A DNA stretch of 64,000 nucleotides from SAR202 cluster bacterium (GTDB lineage Bacteria > Chloroflexota > Dehalococcoidia > Lucifugimonadales > UBA3495). The position numbers and the translations under genes are program-made. The notes under the pieces were generated by a model. That model saw only the letters and a program-made list of their open reading frames with translations, did not search any database and had not been told where the DNA came from. This document shows, piece after piece, positions 48,092 through 57,416 of this stretch. The stretch spans positions 1 through 64,000 of the forward strand of contig JABMNL010000001.1 of the NCBI GenBank assembly GCA_013204585.1, read 5' to 3'. Every line of letters starts with the position of its first letter. Position 1 is the stretch's first letter.

Positions 48092-48751
48092 TTATTGGTT
48101 AAAACTATTGCGGGCCCTTCGGTCTGCCAGGAACGCTGCGGCCTGGGACCGGCGTGAGACTTCTAGCTTGCCCAGGATGTTGCTCACATAATTCTTGACC
48201 GTTTTGTCGCTCAGGTTTATCTGCCCGGCAATCTCCCGGTTGGTCTGGCCGTCGGCAATCAGCTCAAGTATTTTCTGCTCTTGTTCGGTCAACTGGGCCA
48301 TGACGTCTTGTTCTTTGCCTTTGCGTACCCGGTCGAGGACGCCAGCGGTGACCATTGGGTCGAGCAGCGACTGGCCAGAGCCCACCGTGCGAATGGCGTC
48401 GACTATCTCTTGGGAGCGAATCTCCTTCAGCAGATATCCGGATGCGCCAGCCATGATGGAGCCCATCACGGCTTCCTCGTCGCTATAGGATGTCAGCATG
48501 AGGACTTTGACGTTGGGATTCTCGTCGCGGATTTCCCGGCATGCTTCGATTCCAGAGCCGTCGGGCAGGCGGATGTCCATCACCACCACGTCGGGCATAG
48601 ACTCGCGGGCTTTTGCTACGGCCTCGGCAACGGTGCCAGCCTCGGCCACTACGGAGAGGTCTTCTTGGCGGGAGACCAGCATGGCCAGTCCCTTACGGAC
48701 TATGTCATGGTCGTCGACGATTAGAATCTTCAGTTTGTCGTTCGATGCCAT
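48092..48751 (-). CDS. NarL/FixJ-family response regulator
   Basis: LKILIVDDHDIVRKGL; VVVMDIRLPDGSGIE; LTEQEQKILELIADGQTNREIAGQINLSDKTVKNYVSNIL; start at MASNDKL. Confidence 0.94.
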   Translation of the reverse strand: MASNDKLKILIVDDHDIVRKGLAMLVSRQEDLSVVAEAGTVAEAVAKARESMPDVVVMDIRLPDGSGIEACREIRDENPNVKVLMLTSYSDEEAVMGSIMAGASGYLLKEIRSQEIVDAIRTVGSGQSLLDPMVTAGVLDRVRKGKEQDVMAQLTEQEQKILELIADGQTNREIAGQINLSDKTVKNYVSNILGKLEVSRRSQAAAFLADRRARNSFNQ

Positions 48752-48816
48752 CTGGTTCTCCTTGAGGTTGGGCATTGTTTTTCTGGGGTTTTCTGGGGTT
48801 TGCTGGCAGTTATAGA

Positions 48817-50535
48817 TTACACCAGTCGCGGTTGGGGCGCAGGAACGGGCACCGGTACCTTTATGTCTAGCTTGGTGCCCGCGCCGGGAGCGCTTTCTAT
48901 GTGGAGCACCCCGCCCAAACGCTCGGCCCGGTCTTTGATGTTGGGAAGGCCGTAACCCCGGCCCAACTCGGCCGTTTCCAGGTCGAAGCCGTTTCCATCG
49001 TCGGCGATGGTCAGGCAAATATCTCCGTTGGAAACACCCAAGGACAACGAGACATTCTTGGCGTGGGCGTATTTCTCAATGTTGGAGAAGGACTCTTGCA
49101 AGATATGCCAGATGTTCACGAAATAGCGTTCTGGTAGTAGTGACGGGTCGATGTCCATGTCGACGGTGACCGAGACGCCGGTGCGGTCTTCTAGGTAGCC
49201 AACCAAGGAAACCAGGGCCTCGTCCAAGCGGCGTCCCTGTAACTCGGTTGGGCGCAGGTCCATGATGTAGCGGCGAATGTCTCCAATGGCTTGGTTCAGG
49301 TCGTTGACGACGTCTTTAATCCGGGGTTTCACGCTCTCCGGTTCTTTATCAGCCTGGCTGGAAATGTCTTCTAGAGTTAGCCCAACTGCATACATGGACT
49401 GAATTACCCCGTCGTGGAGGTCGCGGCCAATGCGGTCTCGCTCGTCGGCCACCGCCAGCCGCTGTGCTTGGTCTTGTTGTTGGTCATAGAGGTTGATGTT
49501 TTCAATGGCCACCGCCAGTTGGTCGGCCAGGGTTTCCAGGGTTTTCACATCGCTGTCGTCGAATAGGTTGGGTACCATGCTATCGACATTAATCACGGCA
49601 ACGGTCGCATCCTGGAGAATTACGGGTACCGCCAGTTCAGCGGCGGTCTCAAACCCTTTTATCGCATTGTAGCGGGGGTCTTCGCGAACATCGTTACAGA
49701 GAGCGGTTTGCCCGGTGCGGGCTACCCATCCGGCAATCCCTTGGTCTAGGGGCCGGTGGGTGCCCACGGGAAGTCTGTCCTCGTCCAGGCCCGCCAAAGC
49801 GCGAATTTGTATGGAGTTACTCTCCAGGTCGACCCAGAAAATCTGGACATTTTGGTACTGGAAGCCTTCGCAAAGCAACGCGGCCACCTTTTTGAGCAGC
49901 AGGTCCAAGTCGAAGATGCGGGTTAGTTCCCGGCCCATTAGGTTCAACACATCCAATTGGGTAGAGCGGCGAGTCTCGGCTTCGAAGAGCCGGGCGTTTT
50001 CAATGGCTACTGCGGCCTGGGCCGCGAATAGGGTGACGATATTTTCATCGTCGGCGGAGAATTCGTCCGCGCCGATTTTGTTAGTCAGGTACAAGTTGCC
50101 TAAGACGACGCCTTTGAAGGTGATGGGCACGCCAAGGAAGCTGCGCATGCTGGGATGGTTGGCGGGAAAGCCGACAGAAACGGTGTGCTGGCCCAGGTCG
50201 GCCAAACGAAGGGACTGCCCCTCCCGAAGCACCACTCCTAGGATTCCCTTCCCTTCTGGCGGTTCGCCAATGCGGTCCCGGTCTTCTTGGGAAATGCCCG
50301 AGGTGATGAACTGCACCAGAGTCCCGTCTTCGCCCATGATTCCCAGGGCGCTGTAAGTAGAGGAAACAAGCTCCCGGCTGAGGTCGGCGACTTGCTGGAG
50401 CACCGTATCGAGGGATAGGTGGGAGGTTAGGGTGCGGATGGCCTCGTGGAGTCCGCTGCCTTCGGCATAGACCGACGCATTCATGTCGGAGTCACCGGGC
50501 TTTGGGACTTGGGGATTCTTGGGTGATGAAGTCAT
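48817..50535 (-). CDS. GAF-domain sensor histidine kinase (NarX-like, HisKA_3)
   Basis: Two GAF regions; DERDRIGRDLHDGVIQSMYAVG; DDGNGFD, GYGLPNIKDRAERLGG. Confidence 0.93.
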   Translation of the reverse strand: MTSSPKNPQVPKPGDSDMNASVYAEGSGLHEAIRTLTSHLSLDTVLQQVADLSRELVSSTYSALGIMGEDGTLVQFITSGISQEDRDRIGEPPEGKGILGVVLREGQSLRLADLGQHTVSVGFPANHPSMRSFLGVPITFKGVVLGNLYLTNKIGADEFSADDENIVTLFAAQAAVAIENARLFEAETRRSTQLDVLNLMGRELTRIFDLDLLLKKVAALLCEGFQYQNVQIFWVDLESNSIQIRALAGLDEDRLPVGTHRPLDQGIAGWVARTGQTALCNDVREDPRYNAIKGFETAAELAVPVILQDATVAVINVDSMVPNLFDDSDVKTLETLADQLAVAIENINLYDQQQDQAQRLAVADERDRIGRDLHDGVIQSMYAVGLTLEDISSQADKEPESVKPRIKDVVNDLNQAIGDIRRYIMDLRPTELQGRRLDEALVSLVGYLEDRTGVSVTVDMDIDPSLLPERYFVNIWHILQESFSNIEKYAHAKNVSLSLGVSNGDICLTIADDGNGFDLETAELGRGYGLPNIKDRAERLGGVLHIESAPGAGTKLDIKVPVPVPAPQPRLV

Positions 50536-50689
50536 GATGACGGTACAGAACATTATAGCCAGCGGCCGCCCTCGGTAGAAACCCACCAGCGCTCGCCCTC
50601 GGTAGAAACTCATCAGGAACCTGCCAGCGGCCCATATGACCATTGGCCCATTAAAAAATAGGCCGTTCGGCCCTTTGGCTGCTATAGGA

Positions 50690-50789
50690 ACCGGGATAAA
50701 GTCGATGTACGGAGAGGACGAGACACCAGCGAACCAGTCAGGGCCTGAAGGCCTTGGGGGACGCAAGAATCCTCTCCACCGCTCCCGGT
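50690..50789 (+). ncRNA. Candidate structured RNA (nested stems), unassigned family
   Basis: Outer stem ACCGGGA/TCCCGGT (50690-50696/50783-50789) enclosing GGAGAGGA/TCCTCTCC (50711-50718/50770-50777). Confidence 0.35.
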
Positions 50790-50851
50790 CATCGCAGTGC
50801 CGAGACAAAAGATAAGAACGGCAGACCGGGAAGTCTAACTAGGAGGTGAGC

Positions 50852-51007
50852 ATGGTTCATAAGTTTATCCGTGACCATGCCTGGAAGTTCCCTAGTATGC
50901 CCCCGCTGACTTTGATGTGGGGAGCCAAGGGAATTCTGGAGAAACTACCGGATCTTATTCCAGGGGTCAGCGGGGGCAGCCTAGTCCACAAACCCCGCCT
51001 AAATTAG
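50852..51007 (+). CDS. Small ORF, 51 aa: MVHKFIRDHAWKFPSMPPLTLMWGAKGILEKLPDLIPGVSGGSLVHKPRLN
   Basis: Strong SD AGGAGGTGAGC immediately upstream of ATG; hand translation. Confidence 0.45.
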   Translation: MVHKFIRDHAWKFPSMPPLTLMWGAKGILEKLPDLIPGVSGGSLVHKPRLN

Positions 51008-51158
51008 TAATTAACAGCCAAATACCTTAATGCTTCGCTCCGCAAGCCGTTGTTAGGCAGGCGCGGCAGGCGACACAGCGGACCCCTAAGGTGGGCTCGT
51101 TCGGTCAGATAGACCGTCTACACGAGGCAATGGGTGATGGACGACAGAGTACCTTAAG

Positions 51159-51200
51159 AGACCAGTCGGCAGAAATGTTCGGCCTGGTCTCTTTATTTTT
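51159..51200 (+). terminator. Rho-independent terminator
   Basis: AGACCAGTCGGCAGAAATGTTCGGCCTGGTCTCTTTATTTTT. Confidence 0.85.
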
Positions 51201-51300
51201 GGGAGTGACGAACAGGAAATAGACCGGCAATCGCGGTAAGTTCCGCTTAGTTATTAAACAGGGTTATTAAACAGGCCATTGTTAAAATGGAGGGGAAGTT

Positions 51301-51885
51301 TTGAGGACTAGACAGGCACCGGAGTTGCTCTTGGATACGTCGCGTTCGATGTCACTGCACCTTTCCCGAGAAAAGATACGGGACGCCGTTAGCCGATTGG
51401 CGGCGGAAATTAGCCGGGACTATGTCGGTAAGCGTCCGCTGTTGCTTGGCGTTTTGAAGGGCTCGTTTATCTTCTTGGCTGACTTGGTGCGGGAAATGGA
51501 TATTCCGCTCCGGGTGGATTTCATTCGGGCCCAGAGCTATAAAGGCTCCACCACCACCGGCGAGGTTGTGCTATCAATGGGAGATGTGGTGGACGTACGA
51601 GGTCAGGACGTTTTGGTTGTCGAGGACATCGTTGACACTGGGACCACCATTAGCTGTTTGATGGACTACCTGAGGAATGGAGAACCAGCGTCGTTGAAGT
51701 TGTGCTCTTTGCTGGACAAGCCTTCCCGTCGGGAGACGCCGGTGGACATTGATTACCTGGGCTTCACTATTCCGGACCGTTTCATCGTGGGTTACGGCAC
51801 CGACTTGGACCAGGACTGGCGCAACTTGCCGGAAATTTTCTCCCTAGATAATGAACCGGATGGTGAAGGTGCATCTGATGGGTAG
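51301..51885 (+). CDS. hpt: Hypoxanthine phosphoribosyltransferase (TTG start)
   Basis: LLGVLKGSFIFLADLVREM; VLVVEDIVDTGTTISCL. Confidence 0.95.
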   Translation: MRTRQAPELLLDTSRSMSLHLSREKIRDAVSRLAAEISRDYVGKRPLLLGVLKGSFIFLADLVREMDIPLRVDFIRAQSYKGSTTTGEVVLSMGDVVDVRGQDVLVVEDIVDTGTTISCLMDYLRNGEPASLKLCSLLDKPSRRETPVDIDYLGFTIPDRFIVGYGTDLDQDWRNLPEIFSLDNEPDGEGASDG

Positions 51886-53716
51886 GTCAGCCCGAAAACT
51901 GGTGAGGGCGAGGCCATTGGGCAATCCGGACCGTTCTGCGACTGCGGTTCAGTCAATCAAGACGAATCGGCGGTTGAATGGGGGCTCGGGAAGGGTGAAA
52001 CGCCTGGATCTTGCCGGATTAATTAAGGTCGCCCGAGGCGACGCCCCCGCCGATTTGGTGATTAAAAACGCTCGGGTAGTTAACACCTTCACGGGTGAAA
52101 TTGAACACGCCAACGTGGCGATACACCAGGGCAAAATTGCCGGAGTTGGCGACTACACCGAAGGTAAACGAGTGCTGGATATCGGCGGTCGCTATCTGAC
52201 TCCCGGTCTGATTGACGGACACTTTCACTTGGAGAGTAGCTACCTAAACGTGGGCGAATACGCGCGGGCCGTGGTTCCTAGAGGCGTTTTGGCCGGTGTG
52301 AGCGACCTTCACGAGATAGCCAACGTTTGCGGCGTGCCGGGGCTGAAGCAGGCCATGCGAGTGGCGCGGCAGATGCCTCTGGACCTCTTTTTGACCGCTC
52401 CGTCGTGTGTGCCCGCCACCGAGATGGAAACCTCGGCCCACCGGTTGGGCCGTGGTGAACTGTCGCAGCTCCGGCGCATGAAAAGCGTGATTGGCCTGGG
52501 GGAATTCATGGACTTCCCAGGCGTAATCAGCGGCGACAAGGCTGCATTGGGCAAGTTGGAAGCCTTCCCTGGAATGGCTAAAGAAGGTCATGCCCCTGGG
52601 GTTAGGGGCCGCGACCTTAATGCCTATCTGGCACCGCTCATCGGCTCCGACCACGAGACAGTCGAGTACGCCGAGGGTCTGGAGAAGCTGCGCCGGGGCA
52701 TGCATTTGATGATTCGGGAAGGTTCGGCGGAGAAGAACCTAGAGGCGCTGTTGCCACTGGTCACCGACGCAACCTGGCACCGGTGCATGTTGGTGGTGGA
52801 CGACCGCAACGCCCGGGATATTTATTACGACGGCGACCTAGACGCGGTGATCCGAAAGGCAGTGCGTCTGGGATTAAATCCAATTCGTGCGCTACAGATG
52901 ACAACAATGGTCCCCGCAACCTATTTCCGGTTGGAGGGACTGGGTGCGGTGGCTCCGGGGTATTGGGCCAATCTGTTGGTTGTGGACGACTTGGCCGACT
53001 TTAAGGCCGAATCGGTCTTCTACCACGGGCGGCTGGTTGGCAGGCGAGGGCGGGCGTTATTCAATGCATCTCCGGCGGCCACGCAGCCAATGAGATCGGC
53101 GATGAGCATTAAGCCCTTCGCCGTGAAGGACTTGGCGTTTCATTGGACAGACCCAACTGTGCCGGTGATGGAAATTGTGCCTGGCCAGATAACAACCAAG
53201 TGGGTTACGGAGCCTAATACGTCAACCGACGGAGTAGTTATGTCCGACACCAGCCGCGATTTGGTAAAAGCAGTGGTGGTGGAACGGCATAAGGCCACTG
53301 GCAACATTGGCAAGGGTCTTGTACGTGGCCTGGGGCTGAAAAAGGGCGCATTGGCTACATCGGTGGCCCACGATTCCCACAACATTGTGGCGGTGGGCGT
53401 CGAAGACAGTGACATCTTCGTGGCGGTTACTGAGGTCGAAGCCAACGGCGGCGGTCTGGCGGTGGTTGAAGACGGCTGCGTGGTGGCATCAATGCCCCTG
53501 CCATTAGCCGGTCTCCTTTCCGATATGACGTTGGAAAAGGTGGTCAAGGCTCTAGAGGAGCTTGATGACAAAGTCGAAAAATTGGGTTGTCGGGTAGATT
53601 CGCCATTTTCCTTGTTATCCTTCCTGGCGTTACCCGTGGTGCCCGAACTGAAGTTGACCGACAAGGGTCTCGTGGACGTTGAGATGGCCCGGTTGTTGGA
53701 GCCGGCATCGGCCTGA
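51851..53716 (+). CDS. ade: Adenine deaminase (start may lie downstream, ~51975-52000)
   Basis: DLVIKNARVVNTFTGEIEHANVAI; PGLIDGHFHLESS; HEIANVCG; EGHAPG; SDHETVEY. Confidence 0.92.
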   Translation: MNRMVKVHLMGRSARKLVRARPLGNPDRSATAVQSIKTNRRLNGGSGRVKRLDLAGLIKVARGDAPADLVIKNARVVNTFTGEIEHANVAIHQGKIAGVGDYTEGKRVLDIGGRYLTPGLIDGHFHLESSYLNVGEYARAVVPRGVLAGVSDLHEIANVCGVPGLKQAMRVARQMPLDLFLTAPSCVPATEMETSAHRLGRGELSQLRRMKSVIGLGEFMDFPGVISGDKAALGKLEAFPGMAKEGHAPGVRGRDLNAYLAPLIGSDHETVEYAEGLEKLRRGMHLMIREGSAEKNLEALLPLVTDATWHRCMLVVDDRNARDIYYDGDLDAVIRKAVRLGLNPIRALQMTTMVPATYFRLEGLGAVAPGYWANLLVVDDLADFKAESVFYHGRLVGRRGRALFNASPAATQPMRSAMSIKPFAVKDLAFHWTDPTVPVMEIVPGQITTKWVTEPNTSTDGVVMSDTSRDLVKAVVVERHKATGNIGKGLVRGLGLKKGALATSVAHDSHNIVAVGVEDSDIFVAVTEVEANGGGLAVVEDGCVVASMPLPLAGLLSDMTLEKVVKALEELDDKVEKLGCRVDSPFSLLSFLALPVVPELKLTDKGLVDVEMARLLEPASA

Positions 53717-53786
53717 TTGGCCCGGACGGGCTCGGACGATTAAAATTGTCCCGTTCGCAGTATTCATTTATTAAAAAGGCGGCCGT

Positions 53787-54953
53787 ATGACGAGCAAAAC
53801 AGTGATAGTCCTGGGCGGGGGCGTGGGCGGCTTGTCCGTGGCCAACGACTTGCGTCGGCGGCTGAACCGACAGCATAAGGTGGTGTTGGTGGACAAGACG
53901 GGCGACCATGTGTTTTGGCCGTCGCTGCTCTGGCTTCAGGTGGGCCTGCGGAAGCCGGACAAGATTACCAAGGGTTTGGAGAAACTGCTTAAGAAGGGCG
54001 TTGAGCTTGTACGGGGAGAGGTGGACTCGATTGACCCGGTCGCGAAGCGGGTGGGAGTTGGGGGGAAGACCTACGACGCCGACTATTTAGTGGTCTCACT
54101 GGGCGCCCAATTGGCTCCAGACCGGATACCGGGGCTGTCGGATGCTGGCCACAACTTATATTCCCTGGAAGGCTCGGTTGCGGTGCGGAATTTCTGCCTT
54201 GGCTTGGATGGTGAAGCCAAAGGAACAAAGTTGGTGGTCTTGGTGTCGGGTATGCCTTTCAAATGCCCGGCAGCGCCCTATGAAGCGGCCATGTTGATGG
54301 CTCACTACGCTCAAAACAACCACCCTGGGACCGGGACGTCAGTCAGCCTCTATTCCCCAGAAGGCGGACCCATGGGAGTGGCGGGGCCGGTGGTATCGGC
54401 TGGAGTAAAGGGAATGCTAGCCCAGCGCGGCGTTGATTATTACCCCACACACCAGGTCGAGAAAGTTGACCCCGGCACACGCACACTGATATTTGAAGAC
54501 GGCAGCGAAGCAACGTACGACTTTCTAGCTTATGTCCCACCCCACGTTGTTCCAGAGGTTGTGTGCGAGGCTGGCTTAGCGGAGGTCGGCGGCTGGATAA
54601 TGGTGGACCGTGAGTCCATGGAAACCCGGTATCCCGGCGTGTTTGCCATCGGTGACAACACATCTATTCCGTTGGAGATGGGGCTGCCGTTACCCAAGGC
54701 CGGTGTCTTTGCCCACGGCCAGGCCCAAGCAGTGGCTAAGACCATCGCGGCCAGAATCAACGGAAAGGGCGAGGATGGGGTGTTCGACGGACACGGCCAA
54801 TGCTTTGTTGAAGTCGGCGGCGGCCGGGCCGGATTTGGCCGGGGCAATTTTTACGCCAGTCCAGTGGCTCAGGTCAAACTCCATGAACCCAGCCGTAGAT
54901 GGCATATAGCCAAGGTGCTATTCGAGAAAAAATGGATGAAACAGTGGTTCTAG
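53787..54953 (+). CDS. FAD-dependent pyridine nucleotide-disulfide oxidoreductase (sulfide:quinone oxidoreductase/NDH-2-like)
   Basis: VIVLGGGVGGLSVANDLRRRL; YPGVFAIGDNTSIPL. Confidence 0.88.
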   Translation: MTSKTVIVLGGGVGGLSVANDLRRRLNRQHKVVLVDKTGDHVFWPSLLWLQVGLRKPDKITKGLEKLLKKGVELVRGEVDSIDPVAKRVGVGGKTYDADYLVVSLGAQLAPDRIPGLSDAGHNLYSLEGSVAVRNFCLGLDGEAKGTKLVVLVSGMPFKCPAAPYEAAMLMAHYAQNNHPGTGTSVSLYSPEGGPMGVAGPVVSAGVKGMLAQRGVDYYPTHQVEKVDPGTRTLIFEDGSEATYDFLAYVPPHVVPEVVCEAGLAEVGGWIMVDRESMETRYPGVFAIGDNTSIPLEMGLPLPKAGVFAHGQAQAVAKTIAARINGKGEDGVFDGHGQCFVEVGGGRAGFGRGNFYASPVAQVKLHEPSRRWHIAKVLFEKKWMKQWF

Positions 54954-55031
54954 CATCAGTCGGTTGCTGACCGGCGATTGTTTTTGAGTGGTTTTGATTG
55001 TCTTGCCACGAAGTCGGACCAAGAAGGGAAT

Positions 55032-55781
55032 ATGGAAACGATTCATCTACTGGAAAACATATCTAATACGGCGGACGGGGTATTCGCGGTTGACGTAGAC
55101 CAGCGGATTGTCCACTGGAACGCGGGAGCCGAGAAGATTCTTGGATATTCAGCCAAGGATATGCTGGGACGTTTCTGCTACGAGGTAATGCAGGGGGCTG
55201 TCGAGCCGTTTATGGAAGATGGGAGTTCCGGCAATGGGTACTCCAGCAGCGGCGGTTTCGGTGATATTTGCCGACTGGGCTGCCCGGTCATCGACTGCGC
55301 CAAGGCAGGATATCCCACGCCAGGTCGTAACGCGAAGGTCAAAGCCAAGGACGGGACAGTCCGGTGGTTGAGCGTGGCCCATACCTACGTTAAGAGCAAC
55401 AACCAGCATTTGGCCGCCGTGGTGCACATATTCCGTGACGCGACTGAGGGAATGGAGGCCAAGCGGATCCTGGAGCGCATTTCGCGGGAGATTTCGACCT
55501 ACGGAAATCTGGATGCCGTTCAGGAACCGGAAGTTCACCATGACGAGGAGCTTACAGAACGGGAACGGCAGGTTGTCACGATGTTGGCCCAGGGTGAGGG
55601 AACCCGCGGCATCGCTAAGAAGCTAATGATTAGCAATGCAACCGCGCGGAACCACATCCAGAATATATTGGTCAAATTGAATGTACACACCCGGCTTGAG
55701 GCGGTGGCCTATGTGCTGCGAAACCGGGTGATTGACCACGTTGTCGACTCGGGGATTGAGTCTGGCGTCGAGTGTGAATAG
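55032..55781 (+). CDS. PAS-domain LuxR-type regulator
   Basis: ISNTADGVFAVDVDQRIVHWNAGAEKILGYSAKDMLG; LTERERQVVTMLAQGEGTRGIAKKLMISNATARNHIQNIL. Confidence 0.9.
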   Translation: METIHLLENISNTADGVFAVDVDQRIVHWNAGAEKILGYSAKDMLGRFCYEVMQGAVEPFMEDGSSGNGYSSSGGFGDICRLGCPVIDCAKAGYPTPGRNAKVKAKDGTVRWLSVAHTYVKSNNQHLAAVVHIFRDATEGMEAKRILERISREISTYGNLDAVQEPEVHHDEELTERERQVVTMLAQGEGTRGIAKKLMISNATARNHIQNILVKLNVHTRLEAVAYVLRNRVIDHVVDSGIESGVECE

Positions 55782-55991
55782 GTTATCTGATGCAGCGGCA
55801 CTATGCGGAATGATGAATCTGCATCTGTTGGTCGCCACTCTCGCGTACCTAGAATGAGTTAGGCATAGGAATTTGGTTCCTGTGGCACTGGGGGTTGTTC
55901 ATTCTTTTTAAACATAGGATTGGCAGGATTTAAATAATAATAACCGGGGCGGTATTTCTCGCGCGGGAGTCTTCGCAAGGAGGTCAAATCT

Positions 55992-56588
55992 ATGACATAC
56001 GCAATTTTGGGACGCGATGAAAACGGTCGGCGTTATGGCGGAAAGTTTAGGTTTACCCTTGTTGAATTGGTGGCCTCCACCGGATTGTTGATGATTGTCA
56101 TCGGTGTGACCATGGCAATCTTAACTTCAGATAATCTGGCTTTGGTGCCTGGCCTAACCTACGCTATCGCAGTAGTGTTGGCGGGCATGGTTTACCGGCA
56201 TTACATGAGCATCCGCCGTGATGGCGCGGCGATGGCTGAGGCCGCAGAGCGGGCTGACGCCGACAAGCGGAGCGCTCAGTTCCGTATGGATGTCCACCCG
56301 CTCTTGGAAACGGGTTGGGAAGATGAACTAGCGATGCACCCGGTAGAGTGGGTGGACATGCCCACGGCGACTTTCAAGGTGGTCGGCTCCAGAGGAATTT
56401 GCCCCAGGGGCATGGGACAGGGAGACTTTGTGGAAGTGGGGGCCGACGGCTCGGTCTCTCCGGGCCTTTGCGCCGAAGCTGAGGCCGTTCTATGTATGGC
56501 GTCGGAGGACCATTCCGAAGTCAGAGAATGGTGTTGCCCGGTTTACGATCATCTGTTGGTATTCAAAAAGCTGGATAAAGTCTATTAA
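55992..56588 (+). CDS. Hypothetical membrane protein
   Basis: 198-aa ORF with two predicted TMs; SD AAGGAGG. Confidence 0.7.
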   Translation: MTYAILGRDENGRRYGGKFRFTLVELVASTGLLMIVIGVTMAILTSDNLALVPGLTYAIAVVLAGMVYRHYMSIRRDGAAMAEAAERADADKRSAQFRMDVHPLLETGWEDELAMHPVEWVDMPTATFKVVGSRGICPRGMGQGDFVEVGADGSVSPGLCAEAEAVLCMASEDHSEVREWCCPVYDHLLVFKKLDKVY

Positions 56589-56711
56589 GAACCAGCTTCC
56601 CAGACATCGGCGTTTCCCTTCTTGATTACCGGAGACCGCGCCCGCGGCCTCCGGTAATGTATTTACACTACAAAACAAGGCCGAAAAGCGGGTAAATAAT
56701 CCGTTATGGCT

Positions 56712-56745
56712 AGGCTGACAGCAACCGCTGTCGGCCTTTTCTTTT
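56712..56745 (+). terminator. Rho-independent terminator
   Basis: AGGCTGACAGC-AACC-GCTGTCGGCCTTTTCTTTT. Confidence 0.8.
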
Positions 56746-57002
56746 GCCATGGCAAAGGGTTTGTACGCCTAAATATTGGTTAAAGTTTAAAAATTAAATA
56801 ATATTAGTATTAAATTCCGTTGACATAATGGTCTTCCGGTAAGTAACGTCAGAACTCATAAGGCGGTGGAAAGGGAAACGGATATTTTGCCCTTTCAACA
56901 CAGCGCCGTTTGCATTATTCGGGTCATATTTGGCCCATCGCACGGGCGCGGAGCCTATCCCGTCGCACAGGTGCGCAATATCTTCGGTCCTGGAGGTGGA
57001 TT

Positions 57003-57233
57003 GTGGTTATTGAGAAAGACTTTGTGGAAGAGGTTGCCCAGGCGGTTTTACCATCCCCGGTCGCGCTCCCGGTCGTGTTCCCGGAGGCGTTCGATCAAGA
57101 GACCAAGCCAACTTGCCAACACCATTGGGTCATCGAGACAGCCAACGGCCCAATTAGTTGGGGCGAATGCCAGGTATGCCATGAGGTCAAGGAGTTTCAG
57201 AACTCCATTAGCGACGCCGACATAGGATATTAA
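57003..57233 (+). CDS. Small CxxC protein (GTG start probable)
   Basis: VVIEKDFVEEVAQAV...CQHHWVIETANGPISWGECQVCHEVKEFQNSI; SD GGAGGTGG. Confidence 0.65.
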   Translation: MVIEKDFVEEVAQAVLPSPVALPVVFPEAFDQETKPTCQHHWVIETANGPISWGECQVCHEVKEFQNSISDADIGY

Positions 57234-57416
57234 CAAGACGGGCTTCGGCCCGAAATCGGTAACACAGCGGCGGCCAAGTTAAGACGACGAGCTGCCGCCG
57301 AGAAAGTTCGCAGTTCGGATAGTCCGTAGCCTGGATGGCTCCACGGATGGTCCATAGATAAAAGTGCGGCCGGCTAGCCTTGGCTGGAGTGGGGCCGACA
57401 CTGGAGGGAGAAAAAG

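Noticed and set aside
50690-50789. SRP RNA (4.5S-like)
   Set aside because: GAACCAGTCAGG resembles the SRP consensus but the required GGAAGGAAGCAGC segment is absent.
51851-51975. N-terminal extension of the adenine deaminase
   Set aside because: Overlaps hpt and lacks deaminase similarity; the true start is probably downstream, so only the ORF, not the exact start, is supported.
56866-57225. 119-aa ORF overlapping the small CxxC protein
   Set aside because: Arg/Ser-rich out-of-frame reading; the overlapping frame encodes a plausible CxxC protein with SD.
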